From positions 1 to 64,000 of the forward strand of contig NZ_CAMTIA010000009.1 in assembly GCF_947072475.1 (NCBI RefSeq): a stretch of 64,000 nt of DNA, read 5' to 3'. The position numbers and the translations under genes were made by a program. The stretch is from an uncultured Deefgea sp. (GTDB lineage: Bacteria > Pseudomonadota > Gammaproteobacteria > Burkholderiales > Chitinibacteraceae). The notes under the pieces were generated by a model, which ran no database searches, was not told the origin of the DNA, and saw nothing but the letters and a program-made list of their open reading frames with translations. Below are positions 58,076 through 64,000 of this stretch, piece after piece (the first letter of the stretch is position 1; each line of letters starts with the position of its first letter).

Positions 58076-58906
58076 TTATTTTAAAGCTTTCCACAATTTT
58101 AATGCATCCACCGTTTCCCTTACATCATGCACACGCACAATGCCAGCGCCTTTTTGCACGGCAAGCAAGGCCGCAACCACGCTTGCTTGTACACGACCAG
58201 AAACAGCATAGCCGGTAATTTCGCCCAACATTTTTTTCCGCGAAACGCCAACCAGCAAAGGCAGAGATAACTGCTCACACAATACATCTAGCGACTGGAA
58301 AAGTGCCACATTATGCGCCAAGGTCTTACCAAAACCAAAACCGGGATCAAAAACGATGCGCTCAGCAGCAATACCCGCTTGTACCGCCAAAGCAATTCGC
58401 TGCTGTAAATAAAGCCCAACTTCAGCAACGACATCCTCATAAGCCGGCGCATTTTGCATGGTCTGTGGCTCACCTTGCTTGTGCATCAAACACACACCAA
58501 CCTGACTTGCCGCCAAGACGTCCATCGCACCATCCCCTTCTAGGGCGCTAATATCGTTAACCAAATCCACACCAGCATCAATTGCTGCTCGCATCACTTC
58601 GGGCTTACGAGTATCAATGGACAGCGGCACATTCAAACTGCTCAGTGCTTGCAAGACCGGAATAACTCGGCGAATCTCGTCTTCAACAGAAACCAGCGCG
58701 GCGCCTGGCCGCGTTGATTCTCCCCCAATATCTAAAATATCGGCACCGTCTTTCAATAAACGCTCAGCATGCGCCACCGCATGGACCAAAGTATCATACT
58801 GACCACCATCGGCAAATGAATCGGGGGTCACATTCACAATACCCATCACCCAAGGGCGATCTAAGGCCAACCGAAAGCGGCCACAGGAAAAATATTTCAT
58901 TACCAT
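58076..58906 (-). CDS. folP: Dihydropteroate synthase
   Basis: A 276-residue TIM-barrel enzyme with the pterin and pyrophosphate loops MGIVNVTPDSFADGG and DIGGESTRPGA, plus DPGFGFGKTLAHN and GVSRKKMLGEI. It joins p-aminobenzoate to the dihydropterin in folate synthesis and is the sulfonamide target. It lies between ftsH and glmM, 26 bases before the latter. Confidence 0.97.
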   Translation of the reverse strand: MVMKYFSCGRFRLALDRPWVMGIVNVTPDSFADGGQYDTLVHAVAHAERLLKDGADILDIGGESTRPGAALVSVEDEIRRVIPVLQALSSLNVPLSIDTRKPEVMRAAIDAGVDLVNDISALEGDGAMDVLAASQVGVCLMHKQGEPQTMQNAPAYEDVVAEVGLYLQQRIALAVQAGIAAERIVFDPGFGFGKTLAHNVALFQSLDVLCEQLSLPLLVGVSRKKMLGEITGYAVSGRVQASVVAALLAVQKGAGIVRVHDVRETVDALKLWKALK

Positions 58907-58920
58907 TCCTAATCAACAAA

Positions 58921-58944
58921 AAAAGGCGACCAAGGCCGCCTTTT
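58921..58944 (-). terminator. Terminator between ftsH and folP
   Basis: AAAAGGCG (58921-58928) pairs with CGCCTTTT (58937-58944), and the minus strand continues into more T. It separates ftsH from folP-glmM, at least partly. Confidence 0.75.
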
Positions 58945-58972
58945 AAAATCACACATCAAATCAGATTCAGCA

Positions 58973-60889
58973 TTAAGCTTCCGTGACTGGCGCTGTAGAT
59001 ACGTCTTGATCACCCGGCGTTGCATCACCACCTGCTACAGCCACCGTCACGCGGGGTGGCGGTAAAACTTTAGGTGGCCGTGGTTCACGACCAGCCATAA
59101 TATCCAACACCTGTTCGCGATCAATGGTTTCCCACTCCATCAAAGCATTGGTCATTGCTTCAACTTTATCGCGATTTTCTTCAAGAATTTTTTCTGCTAC
59201 CGCGTATTGCTCATCAATAATACGGCGAATTTCAGCATCGACTTGCTGCATGGTGGCTTCCGACATATTTTTATGCGTCGTCACTGAGCGACCTAAAAAT
59301 ACTTCGCCTTCATTGTCGCCATAAACCATTGGGCCTAACTTTTCTGTCATCCCATAGCGAGTCACCATATCACGCGCCATACCGGTGGCACGCTCAAAGT
59401 CATTAGACGCACCCGTCGAAATACGATGAATAAATAAGTCTTCCGCGACACGACCACCAAACAAAATCGCTAAACGATTCAGCATTTGATCTTTATATAG
59501 CGAAAAACTATCGCGCTCAGGCAATTGCCAAGTCAAACCTAGGGCTCGACCGCGCGGCATGATGGTCACTTTATGCACTGGATCAGTACCCGGCAGCATT
59601 TCAGCAACAACCGCATGACCTGATTCGTGATACGCCGTTGCACGACGATCTTCTTCAGTCATAACCATGCTACGACGCTCTGGACCCATGTAAATTTTGT
59701 CTTTTGCTGACTCAAAGTCGGCCATATCGACTAAACGTTTTGCGCGTCGTGCAGCAAACAGTGCGGCTTCATTGACTAAGTTAGCCAAGTCCGCGCCCGA
59801 CATACCAGGCGTGCCGCGAGCAATAATCGAAGCATCAACGTCATTAGCGATCGGCACTTTACGCATATGAACCGCAAGAATCTGTTCACGGCCGCGAATA
59901 TCCGGCAATGACACGGTAACTTGACGGTCAAAACGACCTGGACGCAACAAAGCCGGATCAAGCACATCAGGACGATTGGTTGCTGCAATCACAATAATGC
60001 CTGAATTGCCTTCAAAGCCATCCATTTCAACCAGCATTTGGTTCAATGTTTGCTCGCGCTCATCATTACCGCCGCCCATACCAGCACCGCGTTGACGACC
60101 TACCGCATCAATTTCATCGATAAAGATGATACACGGCGCATTTTTCTTGGCGTTTTCAAACATATCGCGAACGCGTGCGGCACCGACACCAACAAACATT
60201 TCAACAAAATCAGAACCTGAAATCGAGAAAAATGGCACTTTTGCTTCGCCAGCGATCGCTTTTGCCAGCAAGGTTTTACCCGTACCAGGTGAACCCACAA
60301 GCAAGATCCCGCAAGGCATACGACCACCTAAACTTTGATATTTACTTGGGTCACGCAAATAATCGACAATTTCTGAGACTTCTTCTTTGGCCTCGTCACA
60401 ACCAGCAACATCAGCAAAGGTGACTGAATTATTGTTTTCATCCAGCATTTTGGCTTTTGATTTACCAAAACTAAATGCACCGCCTTTACCGCCGCCTTGC
60501 ATCTTATTCATAAAGAAGATCCAAACGCCAATCAGCAACAACATCGGCGCCCAATTGACAAGCAAACTCATCAACAGACCTTGCTCTTCTTCAGCCTTGG
60601 CAGAAAACTTCACATTATATTTAATGAGCGTATCAACTAAACGGTAGTCAAATGGCGCCAGTGTGGAATAACCCGCCCCGTCGGATTTTTTACCGCGAAT
60701 CAATTGGCCACGTAAAGGATTACCTTCGATTTCAGCATTCGCAATACGGCCTTGCTCAACATCCGTCATAAACTGCGAATACGGTATTTGAGTCGAGCCA
60801 TCTTGATGCTTAGAAAATTGATTAAATACCGTCATCAGCACTAAGCCAACGACGAGCCAAATGGCGATATTCTTGCCGAGATTATTCAA
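58973..60889 (-). CDS. ftsH: ATP-dependent zinc metalloprotease FtsH
   Basis: A 638-residue membrane AAA+ protease with two N-terminal helices (about 7-25 and 108-127). It has Walker A GSPGTGKT (199-206), Walker B FIDEIDA, the second region of homology [21 protein letters not shown] and the zinc site HESGH (421-425). It degrades membrane and regulatory proteins. The C-terminal 45 residues are Pro/Val/Gly-rich and probably disordered. Confidence 0.98.
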   Translation of the reverse strand: MNNLGKNIAIWLVVGLVLMTVFNQFSKHQDGSTQIPYSQFMTDVEQGRIANAEIEGNPLRGQLIRGKKSDGAGYSTLAPFDYRLVDTLIKYNVKFSAKAEEEQGLLMSLLVNWAPMLLLIGVWIFFMNKMQGGGKGGAFSFGKSKAKMLDENNNSVTFADVAGCDEAKEEVSEIVDYLRDPSKYQSLGGRMPCGILLVGSPGTGKTLLAKAIAGEAKVPFFSISGSDFVEMFVGVGAARVRDMFENAKKNAPCIIFIDEIDAVGRQRGAGMGGGNDEREQTLNQMLVEMDGFEGNSGIIVIAATNRPDVLDPALLRPGRFDRQVTVSLPDIRGREQILAVHMRKVPIANDVDASIIARGTPGMSGADLANLVNEAALFAARRAKRLVDMADFESAKDKIYMGPERRSMVMTEEDRRATAYHESGHAVVAEMLPGTDPVHKVTIMPRGRALGLTWQLPERDSFSLYKDQMLNRLAILFGGRVAEDLFIHRISTGASNDFERATGMARDMVTRYGMTEKLGPMVYGDNEGEVFLGRSVTTHKNMSEATMQQVDAEIRRIIDEQYAVAEKILEENRDKVEAMTNALMEWETIDREQVLDIMAGREPRPPKVLPPPRVTVAVAGGDATPGDQDVSTAPVTEA

Positions 60890-60942
60890 GGCTTTGCTCC
60901 TGAGTTTCCCAAAACGAGGGATGATGAAAACATTTTACCTGT

Positions 60943-61563
60943 TTAGGACTTTTTTTGTTTACCCAATAAATAGACTTCGGGACTACGATCACGTGAAGCC
61001 TTTGGTTTTCGAGTCACAACCGATGCAAAAGTTTCACGCATCGCACTCATATACTCGGTAAATCCATAACCTTGAAACACTTTTACGACAAAATGACCAC
61101 CGGGCTTCAATTGTTCACGTGCAAATTCCAAAGCCAGCTCGCATAAATACATACTACGAGCCTGATCCGTATCGGCATTACCCGTTATATTGGGGGCAAT
61201 ATCACAAATGACAAGGTCTAACTGGCGACCATTTAGCAAAGCGCTAAATTCCGCCAAAACTTCTTCTTCACGAAAATCGCCTTGTACAAATTCAACCCCA
61301 CGAATTGGGTCCATTTCTAAAATATCCAGCGCAAACACACGCCCATGCGGCCCGACTTTCTTTGCTGCCACTTGACACCAACTGCCTGGTGCCGCACCCA
61401 AGTCGGCCACCCAAATCCCGGGCTTAAGTAATTTATCTTTCTCATCAATTTCGATGAGCTTATAAGCAGCACGCGCACGATAGCCATCTTTTTTGGCCAT
61501 CTGTACATAGTGGTCATTAACATGCTCTTGCAGCCATACATTACTGGAATTAGAACGAGCCAT
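60943..61563 (-). CDS. rlmE: 23S rRNA (uridine-2'-O)-methyltransferase RlmE
   Basis: A 206-residue FtsJ/RrmJ-type methyltransferase. It has the K-D-K-E-type catalytic residues, with [18 protein letters not shown], the SAM site [25 protein letters not shown] and [13 protein letters not shown]. It 2'-O-methylates a uridine of 23S rRNA in the A-loop. It sits upstream of ftsH, as in E. coli. Confidence 0.97.
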   Translation of the reverse strand: MARSNSSNVWLQEHVNDHYVQMAKKDGYRARAAYKLIEIDEKDKLLKPGIWVADLGAAPGSWCQVAAKKVGPHGRVFALDILEMDPIRGVEFVQGDFREEEVLAEFSALLNGRQLDLVICDIAPNITGNADTDQARSMYLCELALEFAREQLKPGGHFVVKVFQGYGFTEYMSAMRETFASVVTRKPKASRDRSPEVYLLGKQKKS

Positions 61564-61607
61564 CAGGTAAACTATCCGGTTATTTCAAGGTTTTTAAGGT
61601 TAATCTC

Positions 61608-61928
61608 ATGCTACAACTCACTGCAGATCAATGCCGACATTTGCGCAGCTTAGCGCACCATCTCAATCCGGTCGTGATGATTGGTAGCTCTGGCTTGACC
61701 GAAGCTGTGATGCGCGAAATTGCGATCAATTTAGATGCGCACGAACTAATCAAGGTTCGCGTACTGGGCGACGATCGTGAAGCGCGGGTTCAATTTATGG
61801 AAAAAATCTGTGCCGATCTTGGTGCTTGCCCAGTGCAACACTTAGGTAAACTGCTGCTTATTTTCCGCCCAAGCAATACTGACAAGCCAAAAATCTTACT
61901 GCCTAAGCCAAAAAAGGTAGCAAAATAA
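61608..61928 (+). CDS. yhbY: YhbY-family RNA-binding protein
   Basis: A 106-residue CRM-domain protein with LTADQCRHLRSLAHHLNPVVMIGSSGLTEAVMREIAINLDAHELIKVRVLGDDR, which contains the GxxG-like RNA-binding loop. It associates with pre-50S ribosomes. It is divergent from rlmE, as in many Proteobacteria. The C-terminus is Lys-rich. Confidence 0.95.
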   Translation: MLQLTADQCRHLRSLAHHLNPVVMIGSSGLTEAVMREIAINLDAHELIKVRVLGDDREARVQFMEKICADLGACPVQHLGKLLLIFRPSNTDKPKILLPKPKKVAK

Positions 61929-61933
61929 AACAG

Positions 61934-61958
61934 GGGCGGCTTAGCCGCCCTTTTTTTT
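61934..61958 (+). terminator. Terminator after yhbY
   Basis: GGGCGGC (61934-61940) and GCCGCCC (61944-61950) with a TTA loop are followed by eight T. It ends yhbY and touches the stop of the convergent DUF4149 gene. Confidence 0.92.
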
Positions 61959-62391
61959 AATGCTCGCTAGACCATATATACACTAGGCCAAAAATGCTCT
62001 GCATTAAATAAATCAAACTTGAAATCGTATGCCACTGCGCCAAGCCGCCGCCAAACATACCCTCTGCCGCATTACTGACCACGGGCTTTAATTCGGCGAT
62101 CAGCGGAAAAATTGCAAACTGATTAATCAGCGTACACAGCAGCATACTCAAGATCAGCCACAAACGCAGACTTTTAAACGCACTTAAGCCATTAAACCAA
62201 ATCTGCCAGACGGCCAAAAACACCCCCGCGACAATCCCGATCCAGCCAATGACATAAAACAACTTCCCTGCCACCATGCCGGCAACGGCTTTATCTAAAC
62301 TCGTGAATAAGGCGGGCGCAACGACCATGCCGATAATCCACATCCCACCAATCCAAAGGGTGGTCAGTACATTCTTTAGTCCATTAGCCAT
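61957..62391 (-). CDS. DUF4149 membrane protein
   Basis: A 144-residue protein with four predicted helices, starting MANGLKNVLTTLWIGGMWIIGMVVAPALF, the typical DUF4149 pattern with the Gly-Met-Trp and APALF motifs. I chose the ATG at 62391 over a start ten codons upstream. The family is uncharacterised and is often found near greA, as here. Confidence 0.88.
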   Translation of the reverse strand: MANGLKNVLTTLWIGGMWIIGMVVAPALFTSLDKAVAGMVAGKLFYVIGWIGIVAGVFLAVWQIWFNGLSAFKSLRLWLILSMLLCTLINQFAIFPLIAELKPVVSNAAEGMFGGGLAQWHTISSLIYLMQSIFGLVYIWSSEH

Positions 62392-62459
62392 AACGTATAT
62401 GAATGGCGCATCGGTGTGCAATAAGCCTCACACATATACCCACCCTATCTCCGCGTAGT

Positions 62460-62942
62460 TTAGAGGTATTGTACCGCTAAAATTTCATACTCACGAATAC
62501 CACCCGGCGCCATCACCTCGGCAACATCTTCGGCATATTTACCGATCAAAGCACGTGCAATCGGGCTAGATACCGAGATCTTACCCGCTTTAATATCCGC
62601 CTCATCTTCACCAACGATCTGGTAAGTCACTTCGGCTTCGGTATCCAGATCTTGCAACAAAATCGTCGCGCCAAATACAATGCGACCTTCGGCGGTTTCT
62701 TCCAAATCTTTTGGATTGATAATTTGTCCATTGGACAACTTAGCTTCCAATTCAGCAATACGCCCTTCGACAAAGCCTTGCTTTTCTTTTGCCGCATCGT
62801 ATTCAGCATTTTCTGACAAATCGCCATGCGAGCGTGCCTCAGCAATCGCAGCAATCACGGAAGGACGTTCTACACTTTTTAAATGCGCCAACTCAACTTT
62901 AAGTCTTTCAGCACCAACCACTGTGAGTGGGACCTTAACCAT
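62460..62942 (-). CDS. greA: Transcription elongation factor GreA
   Basis: A 160-residue factor with the N-terminal coiled coil ([45 protein letters not shown]), whose acidic tip (D and E in [14 protein letters not shown]) enters the RNA polymerase secondary channel, and a C-terminal FKBP-like domain. It rescues backtracked polymerase. I chose the ATG at 62942 ([10 protein letters not shown]). It follows carB. Confidence 0.97.
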   Translation of the reverse strand: MVKVPLTVVGAERLKVELAHLKSVERPSVIAAIAEARSHGDLSENAEYDAAKEKQGFVEGRIAELEAKLSNGQIINPKDLEETAEGRIVFGATILLQDLDTEAEVTYQIVGEDEADIKAGKISVSSPIARALIGKYAEDVAEVMAPGGIREYEILAVQYL

Positions 62943-62990
62943 ACTTTTTCTCCACTTAGTAATGACATCGCCACCACCAATAAAAACAAG

Positions 62991-63019
62991 AGCCGCCATC
63001 CCAATCTGGAACGGCGGCT
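62991..63019 (-). terminator. Terminator between carB and greA
   Basis: AGCCGCC (62991-62997) pairs with GGCGGCT (63013-63019) with possible extension through mismatches. The minus strand then reads TCTTGTTTTTA. It probably ends or attenuates carB transcription before greA. Confidence 0.7.
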
Positions 63020-63041
63020 TCACTTGAAGTGCAATACGTTA

Positions 63042-64000
63042 TCAGTTATTTAACTGCAGATGCAAGTCTTGCAAACTATATACGTTCAATTCCTTCATAT
63101 CACGAATCCCCACGCAGGCAGCTTTTGCACCCGCAATGGTCGTGAATACCGGCAACTTGGCTTTCAGTGCTTCATGACGAATCGAATAGCTATCTTGAAT
63201 CGCCTGACGACGCTCATCAACAGTATTAAAAATCATGCCAACTTGGCCATTGACAATCATATCCACCACATGCGGACGACCTTCAGTCACCTTGTTGACA
63301 GCAGTCACCGCCACACCAGCGGCAGCAATCGCAGCAGCAGTACCCTTTGTTGCCAGCACTTTAAAGCCAAGTTTGGCCAAAATTGTTGCGCATTCAATCG
63401 CTGCAGGTTTATCCCCTTCGCGCACCGAAATAAACACGCTACCTTGTGTCGGCAATACCACACCGGCCGCCAATTGCGACTTCACAAATGCTTCAGCAAA
63501 AGTCGTACCTACGCCCATTACTTCGCCGGTTGATTTCATTTCTGGCCCGAGGATTGAATCCACACCCGGGAATTTTGCGAATGGGAATACCGCTTCTTTC
63601 ACCGAGTAGTACGGTGGAATCACCTCGACCGTCACGCCTTGCGACACCAAAGATTGGCCCACCATACAGCGCGCAGCGACTTTCGCCAAGGCTACGCTGG
63701 TGGCTTTTGATACGTAAGGCACGGTACGTGAAGCACGTGGATTCACTTCCAGCACAAAGACCTTGGCCTCATCGCCCTTGCCTTGAATTGCAAACTGCAC
63801 ATTCATCAAGCCAATCACGTTCAAGCCTTTGGCCATCAATACCGTTTGGCGACGCAACTCGTCTTGCAACTCTTTAGAGAGTGAATACGGTGGCAATGAG
63901 CATGCTGAGTCGCCGGAATGAACACCCGCTTGCTCAATATGTTCCATGATGCCGCCGATGATGACATCAGTACCATCCGAAATCGCATCCACATCCACTT
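63042..64000 (-). CDS. carB: Carbamoyl-phosphate synthase large subunit, C-terminal part
   Basis: The last 318 or so residues of CarB, cut by the window end. It includes the end of the second ATP-grasp domain (GVHSGDSACSLPPYSL, FVLEVNPRASRTVPYVSKATSVALA) and the allosteric MGS-like domain (GVVLPTQGSVFISVREGDK...KVLATKGTAAAIAAAGVAVTAVNKVTEGRPHVVDMI). The full enzyme makes carbamoyl phosphate for arginine and pyrimidine synthesis. The upstream part lies beyond 64000. Confidence 0.97.
   Translation of the reverse strand, partial: VDVDAISDGTDVIIGGIMEHIEQAGVHSGDSACSLPPYSLSKELQDELRRQTVLMAKGLNVIGLMNVQFAIQGKGDEAKVFVLEVNPRASRTVPYVSKATSVALAKVAARCMVGQSLVSQGVTVEVIPPYYSVKEAVFPFAKFPGVDSILGPEMKSTGEVMGVGTTFAEAFVKSQLAAGVVLPTQGSVFISVREGDKPAAIECATILAKLGFKVLATKGTAAAIAAAGVAVTAVNKVTEGRPHVVDMIVNGQVGMIFNTVDERRQAIQDSYSIRHEALKAKLPVFTTIAGAKAACVGIRDMKELNVYSLQDLHLQLNN

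Overview
The window reads as a chromosomal segment of a betaproteobacterium of the order Neisseriales, probably of the Chitinibacter/Deefgea/Iodobacter type. This placement is inferred from gene order and protein style, not from a search. The housekeeping half has gene orders typical of Betaproteobacteria: thrS-infC-rpmI-rplT-pheS-pheT-ihfA-merR-tRNA-Pro, tpiA-secG-nuoA-N-DUF2818, and rlmE-ftsH-folP-glmM with yhbY divergent, plus carB-greA.

Layout. 1-2.5 kb: a LytS-type sensor kinase and LytTR response regulator, on the minus strand. 2.7-3.9 kb: a small FmdB-type zinc ribbon protein and a class D (OXA-like) beta-lactamase. 4.1-19.3 kb: one long plus-strand run of 17 genes forming an aryl polyene (APE) type pigment-lipid cluster. 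It has three ketosynthase-type proteins, two acyl carrier proteins, a ligase fused to a dehydratase, a second dehydratase, a ketoreductase, an aromatic amino acid ammonia-lyase, a thioesterase, two acyltransferases, a glycosyltransferase, a LolA-like protein, an MMPL exporter and a DUF3261 lipoprotein. Most junctions are ATGA overlaps, so translation is probably coupled. 19.3-20.1 kb: a gene-poor stretch with repeat-like sequence. 20.1-21.3 kb: a GDSL esterase lipoprotein.

21.8-26.9 kb is a decayed integrative element or prophage remnant ending beside tRNA-Pro(GGG). It has a broken tyrosine integrase, an unknown protein, an AlpA-like regulator behind a folded leader, an HTH_39-like protein, a Rha-type protein, a replication/HTH-like protein, a DUF3800 protein and a broken MGGIGSG-family gene. 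The DUF3800 gene is preceded by about 480 bases that can fold into a long row of hairpins containing three copies of a 16-base box. This resembles the published class of DUF3800-associated structured RNA motifs and is the most interesting feature of the window.

27.0-34.5 kb carries tRNA-Pro and the translation operons; infC appears to start at a rare ATA codon. 34.7-50.9 kb holds tRNA-Val and the complete 14-subunit NADH:quinone oxidoreductase operon with secG and tpiA. 51.2-54.9 kb is the high-affinity phosphate transporter pstSCAB, followed by a terminator and a chemoreceptor. 56.7-64.0 kb contains glmM, folP, ftsH, rlmE, yhbY, a DUF4149 membrane protein, greA and the 3' part of carB, which runs off the window.
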